Shown here piece after piece: positions 11,401-20,396 of a DNA stretch of 64,000 bases; the stretch's first letter is position 1; each line of letters starts with the position of its first letter. This DNA is from Labia minor (Eukaryota > Arthropoda > Insecta > Dermaptera > Spongiphoridae). The notes under the pieces were generated by a model that saw only the letters and a program-made list of their open reading frames with translations, did no database searches and was not told the origin of the DNA. Location of the stretch: assembly GCA_963082975.1 (NCBI GenBank), contig OY720346.1:36979787-37043786 (forward strand). The letters run 5' to 3'. The position numbers and the translations under genes were made by a program.

Positions 11401-12058
11401 ATTTATCACAGCAATTCAAGACAAGACAATCAGGACGCGTAATTATGAGAAAAACATCCTCAAGTTGAACGTAGTTGATCGATGTAGGAGATGTGGGAAA
11501 CCTGGGGAAACAGTAGAACATCTCACTGGTGGTTGCAGTGCTCTAGCGGATAATGTCTACACTTGTAGACATAACCAAGTGGCAAAAATCCTCCACATAC
11601 AAATTTCCCTTAAGTGCAACCTTATTACTATCCCGGAACCCTATTACAAATACTCACCTCCCACGGTCTTAGAATCCGATTCCTATGTGTTGTACTGGGA
11701 TTGTCCCATAATAACCGATAAATCTATTGATTACAATCGCCCTGACCTTCTGTTGATTGATAAAAAAGAGAAAAAAGCAACAATAATAGAGGTGGGCATC
11801 CCTTTGTCCCACAACGTATCAAAAACCGAGAAGGAGAAATATTACAAATATCAAAACCTTGCTATGGAGCTGAAATCTCTGTGGAAGCTGACAAGTGTGA
11901 AGATAGTTCCAATAGTGATGTCGGTAGAGGGAGTATCTCCAGTGAAATTTAAAGATAATTTAAAGGTATTAGGACTATCGGATAAACTTTCCATCATTAT
12001 CCAGAAAGCAGTTATTCTACAAACGTGTTATATTCTTAGAAAAGTCCTAATGCCATAA
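8426..12058 (+). CDS. Dong/R4-like retrotransposon polyprotein (RT plus endonuclease)
   Basis: 1210 residues. It would nick DNA at TAA repeats and reverse-transcribe its own RNA from the nick (target-primed reverse transcription) in the nucleus. Residues 1-108 are low in structure. A Myb-like segment lies at about 110-175 (SKRIKWTKELN, W115, PGWRYKL), likely for DNA binding. The RT spans about 470-800: AGPDG near 495, motif A CYIDYSKAFD at 621-630, motif B FQGDSLSP, catalytic YMDD at 725-728. A CCHC knuckle (C1020, C1023, H1032, C1037) precedes a PD-(D/E)XK nuclease with P1106-D1107, E1122 and the typical downstream KYQNL. An N-terminal zinc finger, usual in R2 relatives, is not visible. The start at 8426 is the first ATG after an in-frame stop; the ATG at 8501 is an alternative. 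Family placement rests on motifs and target site; a phylogeny would confirm it. Confidence 0.9.
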   Translation: MGYSSLAEREWRLFPSGAYKNPCNMEINDSLGKGPLPGERQGTPGAGAGRDSVRATGGRGLKERVSAIQQATASNQHQKDHDNYQQQLMISPLRCSRSRDVNAATEGGRSKRIKWTKELNSQIIHSFYTVNDCRDDPLPGWRYKLHSEFTKLHPELKLSEQNVADRRNAIIKNKYLSNEELEVIRRDVGKLLTQKETESEMSVNISCTSPNSSSPGSNCSNQSGDVDTYQLFYSLLAFYEGTEPSKRPRFPKLAFAKNTVSSILKTNEVLSKYIQENLNFERVHLGVYVAAATVYQLNNQQLLPPLSSHVKQQNILKEPSWKIRLQKSIDKFRAKSDLIAQYLKGGTSPKVKRKVEAIMKNLNINQNTPDLFNILNNYRDELRQKAKAKGARLRRYNECDKRKKQNKIFSFNEKQFYRSLNKNSSEQSYTEMDLEGCRDYWESIWSRSTRADLGAAWIDDVIGINRDVSEMSPVVFSENDVKTILQKTINWKSAGPDGIQNFWLKRFSCIHESLAKIYSDAVKNPNSLPPFLTKGITYLLFKKGNPLDPKNYRPVTCLSVFYKLFTALINEKIYIHCEQNNIIAFEQKGCVKGSLGCKEQLILDSIIMKQACQNKRNLSTCYIDYSKAFDSIPHNWLLKSLEIYKINKSIIHLLSYLMNGWRTNLKINGHDIGEVSIKKGIFQGDSLSPMWFCLALNPLSTLLNRTEVGFRLEKKDKMKYSHLLYMDDLKLYGESERELTTLINTTKLFSDDIKMNFGMDKCAMLHVARGKITHSNLIIHGISQLTPEELYRYLGMQQNLNISHTVMKNELTTKYKSRLTKLLNSKLNSKNMFKAINTWAVPLLTYSFGIIKWSKADLDELDRLTRRMLYKFNCHHPKSAIERLYLARRDGGRGLLNISQLCKKQIRMMRSYFQCHANPKIDRLVKIDKFTPLQLKQQVMDDVVEPYESLITSWRDKILHGKYPTQLSDPNVDRETSLSVFEKGYLFPPTEGFITAIQDKTIRTRNYEKNILKLNVVDRCRRCGKPGETVEHLTGGCSALADNVYTCRHNQVAKILHIQISLKCNLITIPEPYYKYSPPTVLESDSYVLYWDCPIITDKSIDYNRPDLLLIDKKEKKATIIEVGIPLSHNVSKTEKEKYYKYQNLAMELKSLWKLTSVKIVPIVMSVEGVSPVKFKDNLKVLGLSDKLSIIIQKAVILQTCYILRKVLMP

Positions 12059-12177
12059 AGGAAATATAAAGGTTGTTGTGGGTTAGGGTGAATTCCCTCT
12101 CCATCGCAACCGTGAGCCTAGTTCTCAAAAAAGAATTAACTGACACTAGAGAGTGTTGAGGATTTCTGAGGAAAATG
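12059..12177 (+). other. 3' UTR of the Dong-like element
   Basis: Short, with several inverted segments (for example GTTCTCAAAAAAGAATTAAC and ACACTAGAGAGTGT). In this clade the 3' UTR RNA is bound by the RT to start reverse transcription. It runs straight into TAA repeats. Confidence 0.6.
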
Positions 12178-12423
12178 ATAATAATAATAATAATATTAGA
12201 TATATAGGAATATTATACTATAATAGTGAAAAATAAGTAACTGCGAATTATTGCGCAATATATTAAAACCATAAATAAATTTTTCTTTATTAAGTGATAA
12301 TTTTCTTATATTCATATATACTTAGTTAAAATATAAAAAAAAATATTATTTTTCAATATTTAATAAATAATAATTCATTTATAAACTACAAGACTATACT
12401 AAATTGTTGTAGTAGAAGTAAAA

Positions 12424-12900
12424 AAATTTGGATTGTCTCCACTTGACTATCTCGCAAATTTGAATTGAATTAATTAACACATATATTAAATTTAAATTAA
12501 ATTTAATTAATTATGAATTATAAATTATAATTAATAAATAATATTTATTAAACCAGCGCGTTTGGCTCTTTGTTGATGGCACTACGTCAGTTAAATAATT
12601 AATTCCGCCGGTACTTTCATTGATTTAATCAAGCTGAAATTCTAAATATAGCAGTTTTATACAATTTTTAATCATGTGGATAACTATCAAACATATATCT
12701 TTATTTTTACGGTCACTTTAGAAGAAAAAAAAATCAAAAAGTGTTAGGTAATAACCCTCTTCCGGTTGAGTTACATTTCTCAAAAGTTGATAGAAAACTA
12801 CGAATTTTGAATAATGCCCGTGTACCAAATTTCATTAATCTAGCTCAAACCGTTGTTAGTGTAATCTTGTGTACATACACACACACGCACAGAAATTGTT
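12424..12900 (-). mobile_element. Helentron-like family A copy (A2), 5' truncated
   Basis: On the minus strand it ends in the family A 3' end (GCGAGATAGTCAAGTGGAGA). It contains the conserved blocks CAACAAAGAGCCAAACGCG, GCTATATTTAGAATTTCAGC and the GT microsatellite. It breaks off within the microsatellite near 12900, so the 5' ACTATCTCG end is missing. Confidence 0.85.
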
Positions 12901-12945
12901 GAAACATTTCTCCTGCTATATTTCTATTTTATATTCAAAAATAAG

Positions 12946-14135
12946 CTGGAGTGTCTCCACTCGACTATCTCGCAATTTGAATTGGATTAAATAACATAAT
13001 ATATTATATTTAAATTAAATTTAATTAATTATAAATTATAAATAATAAATATTAAACCAGCGCATGTTTGGCTTTTACCGACCGACGATAGTAAGGGAGG
13101 TATTGTTTTCACACCAAATTTCACATGTGGAGATTTTTACATATCTCCACGAATCATGCATTTTCTAAACAGAAAAAAGTATTTTTAGCATGATGTCTGT
13201 CCGTCCGTCTGTCCGTCCGTCCGTCCGTCCGTCCGTATAGATGTGTACAGCCTGAACGGCTCAACCGATTTTGATGAAATTTGGTATATTTACTTAATGC
13301 ATCAGTGGGATGAATTGATCAACTTTTGGTGCAATTCCGGAAACCGGAAGTGGTAGTATTAGCGATCGACGATAGGAAGGAAAGGGTTATTTTCACACCA
13401 AAGGAGATTTTTTTATATATCACCACGAATCATGCACTTTGTATTGGTTTTATCCTCGAGAAAAATCATATTTATTAGTTTTTTCTTGATTTAAAATTAT
13501 ATGACGTCATCCAGCCATTCATGACGTCACAGCCTGGTCTTGCATATATATATTATAAATAAAATAAAATTAAAAATGTTTATATTTATTATTTATGTAT
13601 CCATATCTGTTTTTTATTACATTAATAGATATATTAAAATTATTTGAAATTGTTTCTGTAGCTGGAAATTAATTTATTTCAAACAGTCGGACGGTTCGGA
13701 CCTGGCCACAGGTCAACTTATTTATTGATGGCACCATGGCACGTGTTGGCGCGTGAGATTTGCAGTGTTAAAAAATTAATTCTGGTACTTTCAGCAATTC
13801 AATCAAGCTGAAATTCTATATATAGCAGTTTTATACAATTATTAATCATGTGAAAAATTATCAAACATATATCTTTATTTTTACGGTCACTTTAGAGGAA
13901 AAAAAATCAAAACGTTGTAGGTAATGACCCTCTTCCGGTTAAGCTACATTTCTCAAAAGTTGATAGAAAACTACGAATTTTGAATAATGCCCGTGTACCA
14001 AATTTCATTAATCTAGCTCAAACCATTGTTAGTGTAATCTTGTGTACATACACACACACACACACAGAAATTTTTCTCAACCTTAGTGAAAATGACTCAG
14101 GGACCTTCAAAGCGTATAAAAGCATCGAAAATTTA
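12946..14135 (-). mobile_element. Helentron-like family A copy (A3), split by a family B insert
   Basis: Minus-strand family A copy in two pieces, 12946-13072 (3' end with hairpin) and 13724-14135 (centre, GT microsatellite and part of the 5' side). The pieces join seamlessly at the point where uninterrupted copies read GGCTCTTTGTTGATGGC. The last 5' portion is lost past 14135. Confidence 0.85.
13073..13723 (+). mobile_element. Helentron-like family B copy (B3), full length
   Basis: Begins TTTTACCGACCGACGATAG and ends with CAGTCGGACGGTTCGGACC, the hairpin GACCTG-GCCA-CAGGTC (13699-13714) and AACTTATT. A CCGT microsatellite lies at 13199-13236. It is inserted in family A copy A3, within a T run of the target. 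This is the best reference copy of family B, about 650 bp, non-coding. Confidence 0.9.
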
Positions 14136-14234
14136 CATGAAATTTCAAATATTTAATAATTCAATAGGTAGCTTGAAAACAATATTTAATTGATATTTTG
14201 AAATGAAGATGTTAATAATATAACAAACTTGTTT

Positions 14235-14513
14235 AAAGCCTAGTTTACTCGGGCTTAGTTCTTATCATTAGTTCAGGGGTGGGCAAATACTTTTAAGCGC
14301 GGGCCTTTTGAACGCCCGTCGGCCCGTTGAAAAAGTCGGCTCTTATTTTGATTTTTCGTTCAATATGTCTCTGAAAAAAAAAGATTTTTTTATTAGTGTT
14401 TTCGAAATATGATGCTCCGGCCCGGAAGACATTTTGAAAATTTAATTTTGGCCCGCTTGTATTTGCCCACCCCTGATCTAATGACAAGAACTAAGCCGGT
14501 GTAAACTAGGCTT
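14235..14513. mobile_element. Foldback or hAT MITE with long inverted repeats
   Basis: The inner ends CAGGGGTGGGCAAATAC (14274) and GTATTTGCCCACCCCTG (ending 14475) are perfect hAT-type TIRs, with GCGGGCC arms inside. Outside them, AAGCCTAGTTTAC...GGCTTAGTTCTTATCATTAG and its inverted partner (CTAATGACAAGAACTAAGCC to 14513) extend the symmetry by nearly 40 bp. The 8 bases on each side are inverted rather than direct copies. Either one element with about 60-bp TIRs or a hAT MITE at the centre of an older palindromic element. Confidence 0.75.
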
Positions 14514-14827
14514 AAGCAAAGTAAAATCGTCTTAGCAAGGCTAATCTCTACATTTAGGACACTGCTACTCAACTATCATTCATCACTACGATACACCATA
14601 AGAAATTCAAATAGTGAGAATTCTGCCCTTCTCATTATTTAGAAGTAAAATTTCATATATGTATTATCAAACTTATTTTTTAATATATTATTATATATAT
14701 TTTAATAATTAATTTGATTATTATTTTCAAGCTACATGTATTTTCAAGTACAAAAATATATTTATACTTTGAAGAAGATTGATAGTTTTTGTTTAAATTC
14801 CCAAAATTATATTATATTTATACAAAT

Positions 14828-15456
14828 AAATAAGTTGACCTGTGACCCCCGACCGACGGTTTGAAATAAATTAATTTCCAGCTACAGAAACAATTTCAAA
14901 TAATTTTAATATATCTATTAATGTAATAAAAAACAGATATGGATACATAAATAATATATATAAACATTTTTAATTTTATTTTATTTATAATATATATATA
15001 AGACCAGGCTGTATCGTCATGAATGGCTGGATGACGTCATATAATTTTAATAATATAAAAAATACTAATAAAAATGATTTTTCTCGAGTATAAAACCAAT
15101 ACAAAGTGAATGATTCGTGATGATATGTAAAAAATCTCCTCATGTGAAATTTGGTGTGAAAATAACCCTTACCTTACTACCATCGATCGCTAATACTACC
15201 ACTTCCGGTTTTCGGATTTGCACCAAAAGTTGATCAATTCATCCTACTGATGCATTAATTAAATATACCAAATTTCATCAAAATCCGTTGAGCCGTTCAG
15301 GCTGTACACATCTATACGGACGGACGGACAGACATCATGCTAAAAATACTTTTTTCTGTTTAGAAAATGCATGATTCGTGGAGATATGTAAAAATCTCCA
15401 CATATGAAATTTGGTGTGAAAACAATACCCCCCTTACTATCGTCGGTCGGTAAAAA
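14828..15456 (-). mobile_element. Helentron-like family B copy (B4)
   Basis: On the minus strand: TTTTTACCGACCGACGATAG at the start, a short GTCCGTCC run (15318-15332), the ATGACGTCATCCAGCC segment, and at the end CCGTCGGTCGGGGG then GTCACAGGTCAACTTATT. The GGCCAG half of the 3' hairpin has decayed. Confidence 0.88.
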
Positions 15457-16043
15457 CAAATGAACTATTTTAGAATACTTGTCTTCAATTTATTAATTTT
15501 ATTAACATATTTATTTTTATTGATTTTGATTTTTTTTAATGAATCTATTGGTGGATAATTAATTAGATTATTAATTAAAGAAAAACGGATGATAATGATC
15601 ACGTGAATTGGAATTAAATTCTTTAACGATGACCTTTTCAGCTAACTAATGGAGATCCTCTTTAGTAGAAGCAATTATCTCACTAATGCTTGATAATTTC
15701 TCGTCAATTTCTTGTTGATGGCGGCTTAAAAAAACACATAACAAAATCAACAAATTATACCTAGGCCATACAAAGATCATATGTATTAAACTTCAAGAAT
15801 CAAGAAAAAAAATATACCTAATATTTTATTTTTTAAATTAAATTTCATTTCATTTAAATATTATTTGTATTTATTTATATAGAAATTTGTTATTATTTTA
15901 ATAAATGGAGAAATTGATATACCACAACAACCATATTCTTCCCACAATCTCGCTACGTCCATCCAATTTCTATTTTTTATATAATATCCTTTATGTTAAA
16001 TTTAATTTGTAATCATAAATATTCTTGTTGATCTCTTCTAATA
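15457..16043. other. AT-rich DNA, nothing recognised
   Basis: No gene or repeat end supported. Confidence 0.5.
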
Positions 16044-16184
16044 TACAGGGTTATTCTAAATGATAGACCCATTTTTAAAATTTCGTATTTATTAAAGTAC
16101 AATTCCAAAATTAATTGGTATATCTTCGCAAGATTGTTAATTTTGGATTTGTACTTTGGGTCTATGATTTAAAATAACCCTGTA
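16044..16184. mobile_element. MITE with TACAGGGTTATT ends
   Basis: TACAGGGTTATTCTAAATGA on the left is matched by TCATTTAAAATAACCCTGTA type sequence on the right (inverted, about 29 bp with a few mismatches, extending through ATAGACCCA). Flanked by TA. The centre also contains an inverted pair (TCCAAAATTAA / TTAATTTTGGA). Non-coding, about 140 bp. Confidence 0.75.
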
Positions 16185-16201
16185 TATTGGACAAAATATC
16201 A

Positions 16202-16712
16202 ATTTTTACTATCTCGCCAGAGACATTTTGATGTTTTTATACGTTTTGAAGGTCCCTGAGTCATTTTCACTAAGTTTGAGAAAAATATCTGTGTGTGTGT
16301 GTGTAGACAAGATTACACAAAAACGGTTTGATCTAGAATAATGAAATTCGGTATACGGGCATTATTCATAATTCGTAGTTTTCTATCAATTTTTGAGAAT
16401 TGTAGCTCAACTGGAAGAGGGTCATTACCTACAACGTTTTGTTTTTTTTTCCTTTAAAGTGACCATAAAAATAAAAATATATGTTTGATAATTTTTCACA
16501 TGATTAAAAATTGTATAAAACTGCTATATATAGAATTTCAGCTTGAAAGTACCGGAATTAATTTTTTAACACTGCAAATCACGCTCCAGCACCTGTCGTG
16601 GTGACATCAACAAAGAGCCAAACACGCGATGGTTTAATAAATATTATTTATTTAAATATAATATATATTAATCAAATTCAAATTGCGAGATAGTCGAGTG
16701 GAGATACTCGAG
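16202..16712 (+). mobile_element. Helentron-like family A copy (A4), both ends present
   Basis: Starts TTTTTACTATCTCGCCAGAGA and ends GCGAGATAGTCGAGTGGAGA then TACTCG. The subterminal repeats ACTATCTCGC/GCGAGATAGT are perfect. The 3' hairpin here is CGAGT-GGAGAT-ACTCG. A GT microsatellite lies at about 16291-16304. Slightly shortened near the 5' end relative to A6. Confidence 0.9.
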
Positions 16713-16842
16713 CTTATTTAAATAATATTTTTATGGTTATATAGTTAATAGAAAGAAGAATCGTTAAAATAAAAAAAATTGAAATTTGAGATGCATTGGC
16801 ATGAGAATATTAAATGTTGATCAGTATAAATTCTAATTTTGA

Positions 16843-17052
16843 TCATCCAAATCCTCTGATCTGGACTATTTGGAAGATTTTAATGAATTTGACGATTGTA
16901 ATAGTTTAAGAATGTTAAACCCGAATGAATGGACCAAGGATAATTTTTCGAAGTTATTGAAACAGGAGCTGAGGATTTTTTTTTTTATAATAGTCTTAAC
17001 AGTTAATAAAACAATCCACCCTTCAGAGAACATAACTAAACTTTCACTATAA
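16843..17052 (+). other. Unrecognised open frame, acidic, possible exon relic
   Basis: The frame opens after a stop at 16840-16842 and lacks an ATG near its start. It reads SSKSSDLDYLEDFNEFDDC, then LNPNEWTKDNFSKLLKQEL, then hydrophobic residues encoded by T-rich DNA. The segment around NEWTKDNFSKLL loosely recalls the opening of SAM/Pointed domains, but this is by eye only and the rest of the domain is absent. A TTTTTCAG acceptor-like site lies at about 17152-17159. Low support as a gene. Confidence 0.15.
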
Positions 17053-17782
17053 AGTACAACAAACTATAAGCCACTTAGAAAAAGAAAAAAAAACTTTTTC
17101 TGATATTATTGAATTTTGTCTTGTTAGTAGTTATTTAATGGGAATATTGATTTTTCAGGAAAAAAAACGCTTAAACATCTTTTCCCCAAATGTCTATAAA
17201 GAATGAGAGAAAGTAGTTACCAGTCCAGATGATAAATTTTCATTTTCTGACATTTTAAAGAAGATAAACAACAGAGTTTAAAACATTTCTGTGATAAATT
17301 TGTTAATTTATTTGACACTTTTCAAAAAAAAGAGGGTTGTTTTGCTAAATTCTCACTCCTCAACATCTGTTACATATTTATTTATTTATCTACCATGAAT
17401 GATCTTTCATTTCTGAAAAGACTGAAATATATATCATTTCTACTAGAGTCGAACATTTTCTAGTTCATTGTTTCACTGAGATTGAAAAGTTTCTAAGAAC
17501 AATAATCCATCGTTTTGTTGTTGATGTTTTAGTCAAAACTTAATTAATAAAACATTCTCACAATTATTTAATTAAACAAATCGAGTAGTTAGAAAATAAA
17601 TTTTGTTATTATTATTTGTTTGTTTTTTTATGGATACGTTAAATTTTAAAATTAAACTAAAACAATTCAAGTGATTATGAACGGTCGAATTCTATCAATT
17701 TAATCTTTCAAAGCAGTCAATGTTATTTGGCGGTTTTTTTTCAATCAATACATCAATCAATGTCTTTATTTTTTTTCTCCTT

Positions 17783-17837
17783 TGTCAAGAACTTTCGAGT
17801 TCCATAGCGCCACAGAGATAGATAAATAGATAGATAT
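17783..17837 (+). repeat. RTE-like family D 3' tail
   Basis: CAAGAACTTTCGAGTTCC, then CACAGAGATAGATAAATAGA: the last bases of family D followed by its GATA tail. Severely 5' truncated, typical for non-LTR retrotransposons. Confidence 0.75.
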
Positions 17838-18109
17838 TTTATCTTCATCAGCTTGGTTCCCAGAAAAAAAGCGATTCAAAATTTCCTTTAACCAAGTTTC
17901 ACCAACCTAATTTGATACTAGCATTTTAAAAGTAAATTTTTCAATGCACATTAGCAAATTTATCTTTTGTGTAAAAAAAACAAAAAAAATATCTCAAAAA
18001 TGCTACTTTCATCTTATCTCATAATTAATAGGGTGCCAAACAAAGACTATAGTATAATTAAATATTTTTTCCCCTTAATAAATCACCAGTAATAATATAA
18101 AATACGAAT

Positions 18110-18225
18110 AGGGACGGAAAAATGTTATCGCCATGGGGGCGCTTGTGGCGGGCAATGGCAATGGGCTTTCCCAGTTGATTGCCTTATAACAACGCCCTCA
18201 TGGCGATAACATTTTTCCGTCACTA
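18110..18225. mobile_element. MITE of the TAGTGACGGAAAA family
   Basis: Long inverted repeats: left GACGGAAAAATGTTATCGCC, right GGCGATAACATTTTTCCGTC, continuing into GCCCTC/GGGGGCG. The right end is CACTA, consistent with TA insertion. About 115 bp, essentially a hairpin. Confidence 0.8.
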
Positions 18226-20394
18226 AATATATATTGACAAGAAGATATAAGTATAAATTTGCTTATGAAATACAAATTGAACGAAATTAATTGACTTTCT
18301 GATTATAAGAATTTATTTTAGCATGCCACACATTCATATGTTTTTTTAAACAATTTCATACAATATGATCCCATAAACGTTTAAATGATTAAATGAGAGT
18401 GTTTTTTTTAATATAGGTCAAAATGTTATGTTTAGCTAATATCAATAATTTGAAAAAAAAAATCAAATCTAGACCAACCTGTTCTTTTACCTTGTTTCGA
18501 TTTTAATTGATGCTAAATCAATGAGGTAATTCATGAAGATCATCATTCACGTGCAAAAAAAAAGAAATTAATCTGATTGTAAGTGCCACGCCTGCAAAAA
18601 AATAAAATAAAACAATCCATTATTTATTAAATACGTCTATGCTATTTTTTATAATAGGCAAATTATACATGTTGTCATTAAGACTCTATTAGTGAAATTC
18701 ATTCAAGCAATTATGATTGAAATCAAGGACAAATGAAGTTATGCAAAATCGAAGAATTAAACTACATCACTATTATAAATAATATATATATATATATTAA
18801 CAGGTGGCTTGAAATTAACAAATATGTTAAAAACTTAATTCATCAAAATTTAAAAAAAAATATTAATTAATTTTTTTTGTATATTCAAAACATTTAACCA
18901 AAGTACTAATGATAATATTGAGGAAATACTATGCAAATTTTTTTATATTTTATGTTTTATAAATAAATAATTATACATATGTAAAGTATCTGAATTTTCG
19001 ATTTTTTTTTTATATAAGGATTACTAAAATCTTTTTTTTTTTTTTTTTTTTTTTTGAATTTCACTCTCTAGTCGGTTTTATTTATTTCAAACCACATTTC
19101 TAATATTTATTTATTCGGAACCTGGGATGCAACAACAAGTGGACCAGGGACAAAAACGTTTGCCAAGTTGGCCAACAACACCACCCCATCTTTTCTTAGG
19201 CCAAAATCAGACGTGCTGGGACATACGAGACTGATACTTTTTTACCCCAGATTGAAATTGAGTCAGGCACAACTGTTGCAATGGGGATTTCACGAAAACA
19301 TCTCCCTCTCTCTCTCTCTTTCTCTCTATCTAAGCAAACATCTTTTATTTTATGGACGAAGAGCTGATTTCTCTTCTTCTTTACCTCTCTACCCTTTCAC
19401 ATTTGAAATATATTTCCTATAAATTTCAATTTGATTGACATTATTTCGACATTAAAACCGAATAATTCTTATGATTGATTTCTCTATTCGAATTCCAAAA
19501 CACTCTTTAAAAAAAAAAGATGGAAGTAAATATTATTAAATTCTTCTTGAAATAATATATCGATTGGAATTCTTGTCACTTTTATATTACCTTGAACTAG
19601 AAATCAAATGCGAGTTATATAAATTGATTAGTAAGTAACTAAAGTGTGCAAAAAAAAAAGTAATTGATTACTGTATTCGGGACGGGGAAAAAATGATGAA
19701 AGATTCCATCATTATCAGTTTATCATTCGTGGGGGCAATTTATTCAGCCTACAAACAAAGGAGAGACGCCACCAGTAATGATGCCTCGAATCTAGTTGAC
19801 CTAGATAATAAATTTCTGGAAAAAAATATAATAATCCTCGAAAAATCAACGTGGAGGAGGACAATTTCTTAGAAGTTCATCCAATGCTTCTAGTGAACAA
19901 TCAAGGGATGAAAATATGCGATGTGATTAACTTGCCGACAAGAGGAAATTGTAACCCTTCAATCTTTATTTCAAGTTTAATTAATAAACTACCAAGAAAG
20001 TTTAATAGAAGGAAATTATTATAGAATTAACTGATATAACTCTTATAATAGGCTTGTGAGGTAAAAACATAATAAATAAAGTCTTTCGAGGGTTTTATTT
20101 AAAGGTGGAGAGAGAATTTAATTTTTTCTTTATAATTCTTTCTTTTCATTGGTATTCATTTCTCAAAAAAATCAGCGTATAGGATGGAATGGATTTAAAA
20201 GAGTCAAAGGACATTCATTATTCATCCAAATAACAGGGAAACGGAGAAGAAATCAATGAGCTCACGTGACGGCACGGACTCTGAAGTAGATATTCCCTGT
20301 ACTCGGATAGTAATGAAGTATCAAACCGTCACCTAAATACTTTATGAATATATTATTTTTCAAAAAAACAAAAATATATATCTTATATATATAC
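18226..20394. other. AT-rich DNA with a possible broken gene piece
   Basis: Contains a T run at about 19031-19055 and a CT run near 19303-19322. A less AT-rich patch at 19105-19290 has an 84-residue frame without known motifs. The stretch 19691-20026 is listed separately. Confidence 0.45.
19691..20026 (+). pseudogene. Possible frameshifted coding relic, unrecognised
   Basis: An ATG frame at 19694 gives 59 residues with a hydrophobic start (SIIISLSFVGAIYSAY) followed by KQRRDATSNDASNLVDLDNK. It stops soon after an A-rich run. The next frame then stays open from about 19832 to a TAG near 20022 and reads like ordinary protein (KINVEEDNFLEVHPMLL, KICDVINLPTRGNC, LPRKFNRRKLL). Together they look like one frame broken by an indel in the A run. 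No family recognised; chance is quite possible. Confidence 0.2.
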
Positions 20395-20396
20395 TA

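Larger units (their letters stand above)
7604..12195 (+). mobile_element. Dong/R4-like non-LTR retrotransposon in TAA repeats
   Basis: The element body runs from about 7636 to 12177. It is bounded on the left by a TAA run (7604-7635) and on the right by another (12178-12195). Dong of Bombyx mori is known to insert into TAA repeats, and the R4/Dong clade uses a restriction-like endonuclease, as this ORF does. The element has a long 5' UTR (7636-8425), one complete ORF (8426-12058) and a 3' UTR of about 120 bp without a poly(A) tail. No frameshift or internal stop is seen, so it could be active. The TAA runs replace an ordinary target-site duplication, so its exact ends are uncertain by a few bases. 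Confidence 0.85.
16713..18109. other. AT-rich DNA with one odd open frame
   Basis: Mostly unassigned. A plus-strand open frame at 16843-17052 is described separately, and a family D tail lies at 17783-17837. Nothing else was recognised. Confidence 0.5.

Noticed and set aside
13199..13236. CCGT repeat considered as a CRISPR-like or satellite array
   Set aside because: Four-base units without spacers, found at the same place in several family B copies, so it is the internal microsatellite of that family.
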